Assembly (NCBI RefSeq): GCF_003544915.1
Contig: NZ_CP032097.1
Location: 186,001 to 250,000 of the forward strand
Direction: 5' to 3'
Origin: Arcobacter ellisii
Lineage (GTDB): Bacteria; Campylobacterota; Campylobacteria; Campylobacterales; Arcobacteraceae
DNA length: 64,000 nt
Below are positions 17,658 to 27,000 of the stretch, piece by piece. Both the position numbers and the translations under genes were made by a program. A model generated the notes under the pieces. It ran no database searches, had not been told where the DNA came from, and was given only the letters and a program-made list of their open reading frames with translations. Positions within the stretch are counted from its first letter, which is position 1; each line of letters opens with the position of its first letter.

Positions 17658-19043
17658 TTAATATTTTATGCAAAATTGAGAGCCTTTTTTTATTTCAGAA
17701 GTGATTTCTAGGGAAAAATGGTGTAAATTAAGTATAGATTGAACAATAAAAAGCCCCAGACCTAAAGAGTTATTCCACCCATTATTTGAAATACGATAAA
17801 ATTTTTGATTGATATTCTCAAGTTCTTTTTGTTCTATACCAATTCCTTTATCAATAACACAAATTGAATTTTCACCAATATTTACAATCACTTCATGTTC
17901 TGAATATTTTAAAGCATTTTCAATTAAATTTGAAATGGCCATAGAAATAAGTGTTTCATCAACTTTTAAATTTATATCTTCACCTTGAAGTATAATTTCT
18001 CTATTTTTATATTTATCTTTTAAATCACTAATACAATTTTCAATCAATTTTTTCATAGAACAAGGTATTAAAAGTAATTCTTGTTTTCCCTCTTCAAGTC
18101 TTAATGTAAGTCTTAATTTATCAATAATATGTGACATTTTATTTGCATTATTATAAATTTTATTTAAAAATTTGTTTTTCATAATAAGTGGCATTTTTTC
18201 ATCATTTAAAATACTTTCACTATATCCTGAAATTATTGCTATTGGATTTTTAAACTCATGGGAAATAGCAGAAATTATCTCATCTTTTTGTCTATTTGCA
18301 AGTTTAAGTTTTGCTGTTTGTTTTGCTTTTTGTTTCTCTTTTTTTGATAGTTTTACAGCAACTTTATTTAAAAGTTTTGTGATTTTATAAAATTCATAAG
18401 TATAGGTAGATTTTAAAGGAAAAGAAGTTTTTTTATTTGTTAATTGTGTTAAAAAATATAAAACATTATCTGTCTCTTTTTTTATTCGTAAACTAATAAA
18501 ATATGTAGCTAAAAATGCAATAATCAAAAAGAAAGTAATATACATAAAAATTTCAAGAGTCAATTTAGCAAAATTATCCGTGATTTTATTTGTGTAATCT
18601 GCCATTCTAACAAAATAAATAGAATCATTTAGTGTGATTTTTTTTGCAATATATAATAAATCTTTTTTTATTGTTTCAGATTTTCTAGTATCTTTTCCTA
18701 AACCTACATTTCTTGCTTGAATAATTTCAACTCTATTTGAATGATTTTTTATTTCAGATAAATCTTTATCACTTTCAGCAATAACATTACCTTTTTCATC
18801 GATTATTGTAATTCGTAAATTTAATTCTGAATGTAAATCTTTTACAATACTTTTTATATTTTCGATATTGTTAAAATTTTTTAGAAGAATTGATAAGGTA
18901 TCAATATTTTGGATTAGGTTTTTTTCAATTTGATTTATATAAAGATTTTTAGCCCAAAAATATGTAACCAAAGTAAGAGTTATTAAAATAGCTGCAAATA
19001 TTGTGATATATGTTCTTAGAAAAAGTTGATGAATTTTTAACAA
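17658..19043 (-). CDS. Sensor histidine kinase of the phosphate locus
   Basis: A 461-residue membrane kinase. Membrane helices lie at about 9-30 and 163-185, enclosing a periplasmic sensor of about 130 residues. A HisKA domain follows with phospho-acceptor His262 (ISHEFKNPIAIISGY), then a HATPase domain with an N-box (ISNLIENALKYSE) and G-boxes (VIDKGIGIE and GLGLFIVQ). Its gene overlaps the response regulator by 7 nt, and it is the last gene of the pst operon. A role like PhoR/PhosS in phosphate-starvation signalling is inferred from position; the sensor region itself gives no ligand. Confidence 0.85.
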   Translation of the reverse strand: MLKIHQLFLRTYITIFAAILITLTLVTYFWAKNLYINQIEKNLIQNIDTLSILLKNFNNIENIKSIVKDLHSELNLRITIIDEKGNVIAESDKDLSEIKNHSNRVEIIQARNVGLGKDTRKSETIKKDLLYIAKKITLNDSIYFVRMADYTNKITDNFAKLTLEIFMYITFFLIIAFLATYFISLRIKKETDNVLYFLTQLTNKKTSFPLKSTYTYEFYKITKLLNKVAVKLSKKEKQKAKQTAKLKLANRQKDEIISAISHEFKNPIAIISGYSESILNDEKMPLIMKNKFLNKIYNNANKMSHIIDKLRLTLRLEEGKQELLLIPCSMKKLIENCISDLKDKYKNREIILQGEDINLKVDETLISMAISNLIENALKYSEHEVIVNIGENSICVIDKGIGIEQKELENINQKFYRISNNGWNNSLGLGLFIVQSILNLHHFSLEITSEIKKGSQFCIKY

Positions 19044-19711
19044 AAAATATAACCTTCCCCTCTAATTGAACGAATATAATCTTTTGTGCCATCAGGGTCA
19101 ATTTTGGCTTTTAATCTTTTTATTGCAACATTTACTGTTTTCTCTTTTTTATCAAAAGAGTCTTCCCAAACTTTATTTAATAAATGTTCTCTAGTCATCA
19201 AAATATCTTTATTTTTTATAAATTCTAAAAGTAAATCATGCTCAAGATGAGTTAACTCAATCTCTTTTTCATCTATAAAAAACTTTTTGTTAGAAGATTT
19301 ATAAACAATATCTTTAACTTTTAGTACATCAACTTCTTTTGAACTTCTTTTTATAACAGCTTTTATTCTTGCACATAACTCTTTTAAGTTAAAGGGTTTT
19401 GTTATGTAATCATCAGCATGAGAGTCAAAACCTTCGATTATATCTTCATCATTATCTTTTGCTGTTACATAAATAACAGGATTTGAATAACCTTGTTTTT
19501 TGATTTCGTTTATAAAAGTTGTTCCTTCAATTCCAGGAAGATTTCTATCCATTAAGATTAAATCGATTTGTTCTTCATCTAAAACTTTTCTTACATTTTT
19601 ATCAATGCTTAAAAATCCAATAGTTTCATATCCCTCTTTTTGAAGAGTATATTCAAGTAACTCTAAAATATCTTCTTCATCTTCAACAATTAAAATAAGT
19701 TTGTTATTCAT
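19037..19711 (-). CDS. PhoB/OmpR-type response regulator of the phosphate locus
   Basis: A 224-residue regulator with an intact receiver (acidic pocket Glu10/Asp11, phospho-acceptor Asp55 in LILMDRNLPG, Thr of YVTAKD, Lys105 of TKPF). It has a C-terminal winged helix (EKTVNVAIKRLKAKIDPDG...IRSIRGEGY). Cotranscribed with the kinase, PsiE-like gene, phoU and pstCAB, it is the best candidate to bind the tandem GTAACC boxes in front of pstS and pstC. It is functionally analogous to PhoB of enterobacteria and PhosR of Campylobacter. Confidence 0.87.
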   Translation of the reverse strand: MNNKLILIVEDEEDILELLEYTLQKEGYETIGFLSIDKNVRKVLDEEQIDLILMDRNLPGIEGTTFINEIKKQGYSNPVIYVTAKDNDEDIIEGFDSHADDYITKPFNLKELCARIKAVIKRSSKEVDVLKVKDIVYKSSNKKFFIDEKEIELTHLEHDLLLEFIKNKDILMTREHLLNKVWEDSFDKKEKTVNVAIKRLKAKIDPDGTKDYIRSIRGEGYIFC

Positions 19712-20153
19712 CTGGTGTTGACTCTCTTGTAGTTACAATTTTTTTGTTTGGTCTGTCATCTTCATATTCAATAACAGTATCTTTTGAGATTTTTATAATT
19801 CCTGGAGAAAATTTAATAGCAAGAATTCTAAACATAAAAAATACAAAAATTACAAATAATAAAAAAGTAATATCAAAGTAATCTCTATTTTTGTTTGTCG
19901 ATAAGATAATCACATCTCGTATTAGAAAAATGATAAAAATATCTATGATATATCTAAGTCGTAAAGTCTCTTTTTTGATAAAATCAGAAACCATTTTTAC
20001 AACTTCCATAATCACGATAAACTCTAACATAAGAATAATTGCTTTGTAAAATTCTTTACCAGAAGCTACTATTCCTATGAAAATTATTGTTGCAGCAAGA
20101 ACTTCAAAGTTCGTGCTAAAATACTCTTTTATCTTATTGATTGCTTTTTTCAT
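19704..20153 (-). CDS. PsiE-family membrane protein
   Basis: A 149-residue inner-membrane protein with about four hydrophobic helices, of the phosphate-starvation-inducible PsiE family (FEVLAATIIFIGIVASGKEFYKA, RLRYIIDIFIIFLIRDVIIL). The function is unknown even in E. coli. Its place between phoU and the two-component genes supports phosphate control. It overlaps the regulator gene by 8 nt. Confidence 0.78.
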   Translation of the reverse strand: MKKAINKIKEYFSTNFEVLAATIIFIGIVASGKEFYKAIILMLEFIVIMEVVKMVSDFIKKETLRLRYIIDIFIIFLIRDVIILSTNKNRDYFDITFLLFVIFVFFMFRILAIKFSPGIIKISKDTVIEYEDDRPNKKIVTTRESTPDE

Positions 20154-20174
20154 TTAAAAAGTATATCATAAAAA

Positions 20175-20843
20175 TTATGATTGTACTATATCTCCTCCAA
20201 CCTGAGCAAATTGAAGTAAATTAGCAATAGATACAGCTCTATCAGCGATTTTTTCTAATCTTCTTAATGCACTTAATGTATCAAAATACTCTTTTGATAA
20301 ATCAAGATTTTTAGAGATTAGTTTTAAAATGTTTTTTTCAATCATTAAATATAAATCATCAGTTTTACTCTCTTCAACAATAACTCTATGATATTTTTCT
20401 TCAATATGAGCAGTATTTGTTTCATCAATTATTGAAATTGAAGTTCTTAAAGATAATAGTGCTGATTTTAATAAAGGAACAGCATACTCTAAAATCATAG
20501 GAGTGTTTAAATCCTCAGAATATGATTTTTTGAACATTTTTGCAAAATCTTTTGCATTTGCTCCTGTTCTTACAAGTTCATTTGTAATTTTTAAAAATGA
20601 AACAAGTTGTCTTAAATCTTTTGCTTCTGGTGAATATAAAGCCAAAGTTGTAACTATAATGTTGTCAATCTCATTTGATTTAATTAGAAGTTTTTTTTCT
20701 GTAATTTCTACATTTTTTAAATCTTCAATTTTTTTCTCTTCTAAAGCTTTTAAACATATTTCTAAAGCTTCAACAACATCAACACCAATTTTTAAAATCT
20801 CTTCTTTTATATTTTTTAATTTTGTTTCATAAGGCTTTAACAT
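20175..20843 (-). CDS. phoU: Phosphate transport regulator PhoU
   Basis: A 222-residue, all-helical PhoU with the two repeated three-helix bundles of the family. The E/DxxxD-type metal motifs are only loosely recognisable (RLEKIADRAVSIANL in the second repeat; ELVRTGANAKDFAKMF in the first). PhoU links PstSCAB transport state to the sensor kinase. It starts one base inside the end of pstB. Confidence 0.88.
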   Translation of the reverse strand: MLKPYETKLKNIKEEILKIGVDVVEALEICLKALEEKKIEDLKNVEITEKKLLIKSNEIDNIIVTTLALYSPEAKDLRQLVSFLKITNELVRTGANAKDFAKMFKKSYSEDLNTPMILEYAVPLLKSALLSLRTSISIIDETNTAHIEEKYHRVIVEESKTDDLYLMIEKNILKLISKNLDLSKEYFDTLSALRRLEKIADRAVSIANLLQFAQVGGDIVQS

Positions 20844-21616
20844 TATCCAAATCTCCCTGTAATATAATCTTCTGTTTTTTTATTGTGTGGATTTACAAAA
20901 ATAGTTTCTGTTTCATCATATTCTATTAGTTTTCCTAAGTGGAAAAAGGCTGTATAGTCAGCTACCCTTGCTGCTTGTTGCATATTATGAGTTACAGTTA
21001 TGATTGTATAATCTTGTTTTAATTCAAGCATTAAAGCTTCAATTTTTTCTGTACTAATAGGGTCAAGTGCAGATGTCGGTTCATCCATTAATATAACTTC
21101 AGGTCTAACTGCAATTGTTCTAGCGATACAAAGTCTTTGTTGTTGACCTCCACTAAGTGAAGTTCCTGGTTGAGTTAATTTATCTTTTACTTCATTCCAA
21201 AGTCCAGATTTTATTAAAGAAGTTTCAACTAACTCATCACACTCTTTACCTTTTTTTACAATCCCATGTTTTAATGGAGCGTAAGCTACATTGTCATAAA
21301 TTGATTTTGGAAAAGGATTTGGTTGTTGGAAAACCATTCCAATTTTTTTTCTAACGCTTACTTCATCAACATCTTTATCATAGATGTTTTTATTATCAAT
21401 AATTATTGAACCATCTATTTTAACAACAGGAATTAAGTCATTCATTCTATTTATACATCTTAGAAATGTAGATTTTCCACAACCTGATGGTCCAATTAAA
21501 GCTGTAATTTTATTTTCATATAAATTTGCAGTAATATCATATAAAGCTTGATTTGAACCATAAAAAAGGTTTAGGTTTCTTACATCAATTTTGCTTTTGT
21601 TTTCGTTTGTTATCAT
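20843..21616 (-). CDS. pstB: Phosphate ABC transporter ATPase PstB
   Basis: A 257-residue ABC ATPase with Walker [10 protein letters not shown], signature [13 protein letters not shown] and Walker [13 protein letters not shown]. The start is set at the ATG at 21614-21616, which has AAAGGAAA 5-6 nt upstream and gives the standard PstB length. An ATG six codons earlier overlaps the pstA stop but lacks a good binding site. Confidence 0.95.
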   Translation of the reverse strand: MITNENKSKIDVRNLNLFYGSNQALYDITANLYENKITALIGPSGCGKSTFLRCINRMNDLIPVVKIDGSIIIDNKNIYDKDVDEVSVRKKIGMVFQQPNPFPKSIYDNVAYAPLKHGIVKKGKECDELVETSLIKSGLWNEVKDKLTQPGTSLSGGQQQRLCIARTIAVRPEVILMDEPTSALDPISTEKIEALMLELKQDYTIITVTHNMQQAARVADYTAFFHLGKLIEYDETETIFVNPHNKKTEDYITGRFG

Positions 21617-21627
21617 AAATTTTCCTT

Positions 21628-22815
21628 TTACCATTTCACTTCTAATTTTTTTCTAAGATAAATTGCTATTGCATTTAATGAAATTAAGATAGTTAATAAA
21701 ACCATAATTCCAGCTGCTGTTTTTTCTATATACATACCTTCTGGCATTCCAGCCCAAGTAAATAATTGTGCTGGCATTACTGTTGCTGCTTGAGTTACCA
21801 TACTTGGAGCATCAGGAATAAATGCAATCATTCCAATAATAATTAACGGAGCAGTCTCTCCCATAGCTTGTGCTAAACCAATAATAGAACCAGTTAAAAC
21901 TCCTGGAAATGCTAAAGGTAAAACATGGTCACGTGTAACTTGAATTTTATTTAATCCTAATCCATAACCAGCTTGTCTTATACTATCTGGAACTGCTCTT
22001 AGAGCTGCACGTGAGCTTACAATAATAATTGGTAAAGTCATAAGTGCAAGAGTTAAACCTCCAACAAGTGGTGAACTTCTTGGTAATCCAAAAAGATTAA
22101 TAAAAATTGCAAGACCTAAAAGACCAAATAATATTGAAGGAATAGCTGCAAGATTATTGATATTTATTTCAATAAATCTTGTAAATTTATTATCACCTGC
22201 AAACTCTTCAAGATAAATTGCTGTCATAACTCCAATAGGGAATGCAACAAGCATAGTAATAATCAAAGTTAAAACTGAACCAATTACAGCTGAATAAAGT
22301 CCTGCGTATTCAGGAATTTTTGAATCTCCATTTGTAAAGAAAATTGCATTAAATTTTTTCTCAATTAAACCTTGTGCATATAATTCATCAACAAGCATAA
22401 TCTCTTTATCTTTTAATTTATGATTATGACCTTTTAAATATTGGTCAACTTGGTCATCCGCTAAAACCCATAGGTTTTGAGTTGTATTTTCATATTGAGG
22501 ATTGTTTTTTAATAATAGTGGTAAATCTCTTAACCAAGCTCTTGAAACAATATCTCTATACTCTTTTTTTACAGCAAATCTTGAGTCATTTATTGATTTT
22601 TCATTAAAAATCACATCAGTTTTTATATAAGCAACTTTAAATGCAGGCACACCTTTTCCTACAATATCAAAAAGGAAAAAAGCTAAAAATGCAATTGAAA
22701 AGATTAATGAAGTTAAAGTAAACTTTTTAAATCTAGCTGCACTTGTATGTCTTTTTTTTAGTGTTGGGTCATAAAATGGATTGTGTTGTTTGTTTTTATT
22801 TTTTCGTTTTATCAT
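21628..22815 (-). CDS. pstA: Phosphate ABC transporter permease PstA
   Basis: A 395-residue permease with an enlarged N-terminal region. After the first membrane helix (about 33-52) there is a periplasmic-type segment of about 110 residues before the core helices. The permease core carries the EAA-like loop ([26 protein letters not shown]). It overlaps pstC by 4 nt. Confidence 0.93.
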   Translation of the reverse strand: MIKRKNKNKQHNPFYDPTLKKRHTSAARFKKFTLTSLIFSIAFLAFFLFDIVGKGVPAFKVAYIKTDVIFNEKSINDSRFAVKKEYRDIVSRAWLRDLPLLLKNNPQYENTTQNLWVLADDQVDQYLKGHNHKLKDKEIMLVDELYAQGLIEKKFNAIFFTNGDSKIPEYAGLYSAVIGSVLTLIITMLVAFPIGVMTAIYLEEFAGDNKFTRFIEININNLAAIPSILFGLLGLAIFINLFGLPRSSPLVGGLTLALMTLPIIIVSSRAALRAVPDSIRQAGYGLGLNKIQVTRDHVLPLAFPGVLTGSIIGLAQAMGETAPLIIIGMIAFIPDAPSMVTQAATVMPAQLFTWAGMPEGMYIEKTAAGIMVLLTILISLNAIAIYLRKKLEVKW

Positions 22816-23741
22816 AATGTATTCACTTTATATTTTTCTTTAAATTTTCTTATTAGTGATAATGAAATCATATTTAAAATTAGAGTTACTACAAATAGCA
22901 CTAAACCTAAAGCAAAAGCTGATAGTGTTTCAGGAGAGTTAAATTCAAAATCTCCAACTAAAGCATTTACGATTGTTACTGTTACTGTTGTCATATCTTC
23001 AAGTGGATTCCAAGAAAGATTTGGTCTTAAACCTGCTGCCATAACAACAATCATTGTTTCACCTAATGCTTTTGATAAAGCAAGAAGTGATGCAGAGATA
23101 ATTCCTGGCATTGCAGATGGTAAAACAATATTTTTGATTGTTTCTCCATGAGTCATTCCAAGACCAAAAGCAGCTTTTCTCTGACTATCTGGAACAGCTC
23201 TTATAACGTCATCAGAAAGTGAAGAGATAACAGGAATAATCATAATTCCCATTACAATACCAGAAGCTAATGCACTATTAAATGTAGCTTCTAAACCAAC
23301 AAATTCAGCAATTTTTACAACTAAAGGTGCAACTGTAATTGCAGCAAAGAAGCCGTAAACAACTGTTGGAATACCTGCTAAAACTTCAAGCATTGGTTTT
23401 AAATAATCTCTTAATTTAGGACTTGCATATTCACTCATATAAATTGCGCTTCCAAGACCAATTGGTATTGCAACACCAAGTGCAATAATTGTTATTACAA
23501 ATGTTCCTGTAAATATTGGAAGAGCTCCAAATTGGCTTCCTACAACACCTGGACTCCAAACTGTTCCTGTTATAAAATACCAAAAGCTTCGAAGTTTAAA
23601 GAATTCAATTGCTTCGAAAAGAATTGAAAATAAAATACCAAAAGTAGTTAAAATTGATATTGCAGCAGCGCAAATAAGTGCAATTTTAATTAGTTTTTCA
23701 TTTAATTCTCTTTGTTTTTTTCTTGATTCAAAAGTGCTCAA
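22812..23741 (-). CDS. pstC: Phosphate ABC transporter permease PstC
   Basis: A 309-residue permease with six membrane helices and the coupling loop RKAAFGLGMTHGETIKNIVLP. It is the first gene of the pstCAB-phoU-psiE-regulator-kinase operon and has its own promoter with tandem GTAACC boxes about 30-60 nt upstream, separate from pstS. Confidence 0.93.
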   Translation of the reverse strand: MSTFESRKKQRELNEKLIKIALICAAAISILTTFGILFSILFEAIEFFKLRSFWYFITGTVWSPGVVGSQFGALPIFTGTFVITIIALGVAIPIGLGSAIYMSEYASPKLRDYLKPMLEVLAGIPTVVYGFFAAITVAPLVVKIAEFVGLEATFNSALASGIVMGIMIIPVISSLSDDVIRAVPDSQRKAAFGLGMTHGETIKNIVLPSAMPGIISASLLALSKALGETMIVVMAAGLRPNLSWNPLEDMTTVTVTIVNALVGDFEFNSPETLSAFALGLVLFVVTLILNMISLSLIRKFKEKYKVNTL

Positions 23742-23772
23742 TACTTTTGCCTTTATATTAAATTTAGGTGAA

Positions 23773-23804
23773 ATTCTAAGTAAAATCGGTTACAGTATGG
23801 TTAC
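23773..23804 (-). promoter_or_regulatory. Pho-box-like operator and -10 of pstC
   Basis: On the minus strand, GTAACC-N5-GTAACC (sites 23799-23804 and 23788-23793, 11-nt period) is followed after exactly 9 nt by TAGAAT (23773-23778), a good -10. This is the geometry of Pho boxes, which replace the -35. The distal box overlaps the last codons of the preceding EAL-GGDEF gene. The same arrangement precedes pstS. Confidence 0.75.
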
Positions 23805-25528
23805 AATACGCTAGAAATAGGCTCTTTAGAACCTTTAGATGCTTTTTTTAGAATATTTAAAGTGTTATCAAAATTAGAGATATTTGACTTAGAATTTATT
23901 TCTATAATTGCAGATGATACAGATAATAAATCAAATCTTCTTTCCATATTAAATCTATCTTTAGCAACAATAAAACCATTTTCTTTATCTTTTTTTGTGT
24001 AGATGTTTTTTGCACTATTACTAAACTCTTCTTGGACAGTTGCAGTTAGATGATAAACTTCTTTATAATCATAATTTTTAAGTCCAACAAAAAAATCATC
24101 TCCCCCAATATGGGCAATAAAGGCATCTTTAGGATAACGTTTTTGTAACAGTTCTGAAAAAATCAAAATTGCTCTATCCCCTTGTCTAAAACCATAAATA
24201 TCATTAAATGGTTTAAAATCATTAAAATCAAAATATATTATGTGCGTAATTGTTTTTTGATTTTTTCTTAATGTTTTATCAATAAATTTCTCTATTTGAT
24301 TATTTCCAGGAAGTTTAGTTAATGGATTTTGGTTTGTTGCAATTTCAATATTTCTTTTATATGACAAAGTTAATAAAGAGTTTAAGTTAATAAAACCTTT
24401 GTATTTTCCTGATTGTGTAATAAATATACCTAAAGAATTTTTTGAATTTAGATTATAGGTTTCTAATATTTTATCAATTCCCCAAGATATCTCTACATTT
24501 AAAGCAGGTTTGATATATTTAACTAAAGTTGATGAAAAAGTTTTATTTTGAGCTAAAGACAATCCATATTGAGAATAAGATATTTTTTTAATATCTGTTT
24601 CATAAATTATTCCTAAAAAATTCTCAAATTCATCAATTATTGGAACAAAATTGTTTTTTGTATCCTCTTTAAAATGAACAAATAAATCATATAAAGATGT
24701 ATTAATATGTAAAGGAGAAATCTCTTCTATAAACTCTTCATCTATAAAAGAGTTACTTACTCTTTTATCTTCATTTATAAGAGTAATTATGTTTAAGTAG
24801 TTGCTTGTAATATCTTTATGATTTGTAGTTGGTTTTTGAACTAAATATCCTTGTATAAAATCTGCACCAATATCTTTACAAGTGTAAAACTCTTTTTCTG
24901 TTTCAATACCTTCAGCAACAACTAACATTCCCATAATATGAGCCATTTCAATAATTGATGAACAAAATAGTTTCTTTTTTGAGTCTTGGTCTATATTTGT
25001 TAGAAAGAATCTATCAAGTTTTATGATTTTTGCTTCACTAAAATATAAAAGTTTAAGTCCAGATACACCAATTCCAAAATCATCAATTGCAATAGAATAA
25101 CCGCTATCTCTATATTTTTGAATCATTGTTGATAAAGCATTTTGTTCAATAGCTGTACCTTTTTCACTAAGTTCAAAACAGACTCTATCTTTTGTTAGAT
25201 TATATTTTTTTAAGATTTTTGCAGTATTACCTTGTGAATATTTTTTATTGTAAATTATTCTATTGTCAAGATTGTAAAAAAGTTTCAAATTATCAATATT
25301 AATTTGTGAAAATTTACTAATTGCTTTTTCTCTTAATTGTAAATCCAATTCATATAAATAATCATCATTAAATGCTAAATTAAATAAATCATCAATTGAA
25401 TTAAGTCCAGGAACTTGTTGTACATTTCTTAAAAGAGCCTCTACGGCATAAATTTTACCACTATGAGAATAAATGATAGGCTGAAAAGCATAATCAAGTT
25501 TATTTATAATTTCAGTCCAATTTGGCAT
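23801..25528 (-). CDS. EAL-CBS-GGDEF c-di-GMP enzyme in the pst locus
   Basis: A 575-residue cytosolic protein with an N-terminal EAL phosphodiesterase domain (about 8-235), a CBS pair (about 275-390) and a C-terminal GGDEF domain (about 400-560). The EAL catalytic set looks complete: EALLR at 30-34, Asn87, Glu119, the DD of IDDFG at 149-150, Lys170, Glu206 and Gln226. The GGDEF motif is GGDDF at 475-479, without an obvious RxxD inhibitory site. It may be a phosphodiesterase with a regulatory GGDEF, or bifunctional. It lies between pstS and pstC on the same strand, which suggests that phosphate state influences c-di-GMP. Confidence 0.88.
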   Translation of the reverse strand: MPNWTEIINKLDYAFQPIIYSHSGKIYAVEALLRNVQQVPGLNSIDDLFNLAFNDDYLYELDLQLREKAISKFSQINIDNLKLFYNLDNRIIYNKKYSQGNTAKILKKYNLTKDRVCFELSEKGTAIEQNALSTMIQKYRDSGYSIAIDDFGIGVSGLKLLYFSEAKIIKLDRFFLTNIDQDSKKKLFCSSIIEMAHIMGMLVVAEGIETEKEFYTCKDIGADFIQGYLVQKPTTNHKDITSNYLNIITLINEDKRVSNSFIDEEFIEEISPLHINTSLYDLFVHFKEDTKNNFVPIIDEFENFLGIIYETDIKKISYSQYGLSLAQNKTFSSTLVKYIKPALNVEISWGIDKILETYNLNSKNSLGIFITQSGKYKGFINLNSLLTLSYKRNIEIATNQNPLTKLPGNNQIEKFIDKTLRKNQKTITHIIYFDFNDFKPFNDIYGFRQGDRAILIFSELLQKRYPKDAFIAHIGGDDFFVGLKNYDYKEVYHLTATVQEEFSNSAKNIYTKKDKENGFIVAKDRFNMERRFDLLSVSSAIIEINSKSNISNFDNTLNILKKASKGSKEPISSVL

Positions 25529-25544
25529 AGGTATCCTAAGTAAA

Positions 25545-25606
25545 ATTTCATTACAAAGTTTTTACCTCTTTGTTCGCGTTAACAGGTAAAAACTTTATAA
25601 TGAAAT
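25545..25606 (-). repeat. 22-bp inverted repeat in the leader of the EAL-CBS-GGDEF gene
   Basis: Arms at 25545-25566 and 25585-25606 pair over 22 nt with one mismatch and enclose an 18-nt loop (TCTTTGTTCGCGTTAACA). The structure ends 16 nt upstream of the start codon and lies after the pstS terminator. It would be part of any read-through or leader transcript and could control translation. It does not match a c-di-GMP riboswitch that I recognise. Confidence 0.6.
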
Positions 25607-25615
25607 CTAAGTATT

Positions 25616-25641
25616 AAAAAGGAAGAAAACTCTTCCCTTTT
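25616..25641 (-). terminator. Terminator of pstS
   Basis: On the minus strand GGAAGA/TCTTCC with a 4-nt loop, flanked by pairing A/T tracts and followed by TTTTT, starts 3 nt after the pstS stop codon. It should end most pstS transcripts and separate pstS from pstCAB, which has its own promoter. Confidence 0.7.
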
Positions 25642-25643
25642 AT

Positions 25644-26699
25644 TTAGTGTTTTAATTGCTCAGCAGTTAATTTTTCACTATTCATAACTTTTGTTCTAGC
25701 AGCTGCTCTTACATCATCAGTTAATGTTACAAGACCAAGTTCAGTTAAGATACCATCAGTCCCAATCATTTTTTCAGACATAAATAAGTTTGTATACTCT
25801 TTTAAAGCAGGAACTTCAGATGCGTGTTGATTTTTGATATAAAAATACATTGATCTAGCAACTGGATATTTTCCAGATGAAATAGTTTCAGCAGTTGGAG
25901 CAATATTATCAACAGTAATTCCAACAACTTTATCTTTATTTTCTTCTAAGAATGAGTAACCAAAGATTCCTAAAGCTGCATCATTTTTAGTTAATTTTTG
26001 AACGATTAAGTTGTCATTTTCACCAGATTCTACATAAGCACCATCAGTTCTGATAACTGAATAAGCTTTATATTTTTTGTTTGCTTTTTCATCAGCTTTA
26101 AATAAATCTGTATAAACAGGCATTTTTTCGAATACATGTTGCATTACTAATTCTTCAAAAGAATCTCTTGTTCCTGAAGATTTTGGTGGTCCATAAACAA
26201 CAATTTCTCTATCTGGTAAAGTTGCATCAATATCAGACCATTTTTTATATGGATTTTTAACTAATGATTTTCCATCTTTTGAAGGTACTTCTTCAGCAAC
26301 TGCTAAAGCTAATTGTTCTTTTGTTACATTGAATGATTTAACACTTGCAGATTGAGCAATAGCGATACCATCAAATCCAATTAATGCTTCAGTAATATCT
26401 GTTACACCATTTTCTTCACACATTTTGAATTCTTTATCTTTCATTCTTCTTGATGCGTTTGTAATATCTGGAGTATTTAAGTCAACACCAGCACAAAATA
26501 ATTTCATACCTCCACCAGTACCAGTTGATTCAACAACAGGAGTAGGGAATTTTGTAGTTGCTCCAAACTCTTCAGCTACAGATGATGAAAAAGGATATAC
26601 AGTAGAAGAACCAACAATTTTAATTTGGTCTCTTGCACTTAAAGTAGTTGCTAATAAAGCACTTGCAATTAAAGCCATAGATGTTTTTTTGAAAGTCAT
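25644..26699 (-). CDS. pstS: Phosphate-binding periplasmic protein PstS
   Basis: A 351-residue periplasmic phosphate-binding protein. It has a signal peptide of about 22 residues ending near LSARDQ, the phosphate-binding opening IVGSSTVYPFSSS, STGTGGGMKLFC, and PPKSSGTRDSFEELV. It is monocistronic by its terminator and has its own Pho-box-like promoter. Confidence 0.94.
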   Translation of the reverse strand: MTFKKTSMALIASALLATTLSARDQIKIVGSSTVYPFSSSVAEEFGATTKFPTPVVESTGTGGGMKLFCAGVDLNTPDITNASRRMKDKEFKMCEENGVTDITEALIGFDGIAIAQSASVKSFNVTKEQLALAVAEEVPSKDGKSLVKNPYKKWSDIDATLPDREIVVYGPPKSSGTRDSFEELVMQHVFEKMPVYTDLFKADEKANKKYKAYSVIRTDGAYVESGENDNLIVQKLTKNDAALGIFGYSFLEENKDKVVGITVDNIAPTAETISSGKYPVARSMYFYIKNQHASEVPALKEYTNLFMSEKMIGTDGILTELGLVTLTDDVRAAARTKVMNSEKLTAEQLKH

Positions 26700-26730
26700 T
26701 TTTATCTCCGATAATTTTTTTTACCGTGAA

Positions 26731-26762
26731 AGTTTAATGATAGTTGGTTACATTTTGGTTAC
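26731..26762 (-). promoter_or_regulatory. Pho-box-like operator and -10 of pstS
   Basis: On the minus strand GTAACC-N5-GTAACC (26757-26762 and 26746-26751) is followed after 9 nt by TAAACT (26731-26736) as -10, 32 nt ahead of the pstS start. Repeat unit, period and spacing to the -10 are identical to those at pstC, which argues for a shared activator. Confidence 0.75.
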
Positions 26763-26774
26763 TATAAACAATAG

Positions 26775-26963
26775 TTAGTTTTGTTGTTTGATAAATTTTT
26801 CTTCAAATTCTTGGTAAGTTCTTACGAAAAGTTCTTCGTTATCTTCGGGTTTATAAATCACTGCTTTTACCCAAATTTCATTTTCTTGTATTTTGCAAAA
26901 ATCTAAAGGAATATAAGATTTTTTATTTTTGTAGTGGATATAAGTTTTGTTTAGTTCAATCAT
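26775..26963 (-). CDS. DUF1653 protein
   Basis: A 62-residue protein with the DUF1653 pattern (HYKNKKSYIPL..., WVKAVIYKPEDNEELFVRTYQEFEEKF). The family is small, single-domain and of unknown function; it is often encoded near housekeeping genes. It lies between prfA and pstS; its stop codon is 12 nt from the pstS operator. Confidence 0.8.
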   Translation of the reverse strand: MIELNKTYIHYKNKKSYIPLDFCKIQENEIWVKAVIYKPEDNEELFVRTYQEFEEKFIKQQN

Positions 26964-26967
26964 AGAT

Positions 26968-27000
26968 AAAAAAAGCTAATGGATTATAATCCATTAGCTT
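26968..27000 (-). terminator. Terminator overlapping the prfA stop codon
   Basis: A perfect 28-nt palindrome (AAGCTAATGGATTA and its complement, 26973-27000) followed on the minus strand by seven T residues. The 5' arm is part of the last prfA codons. Confidence 0.8.

Noticed and set aside
20503-20832. Plus-strand ORF opposite phoU
   Set aside because: Antisense shadow of phoU with skewed Ser/Phe composition.
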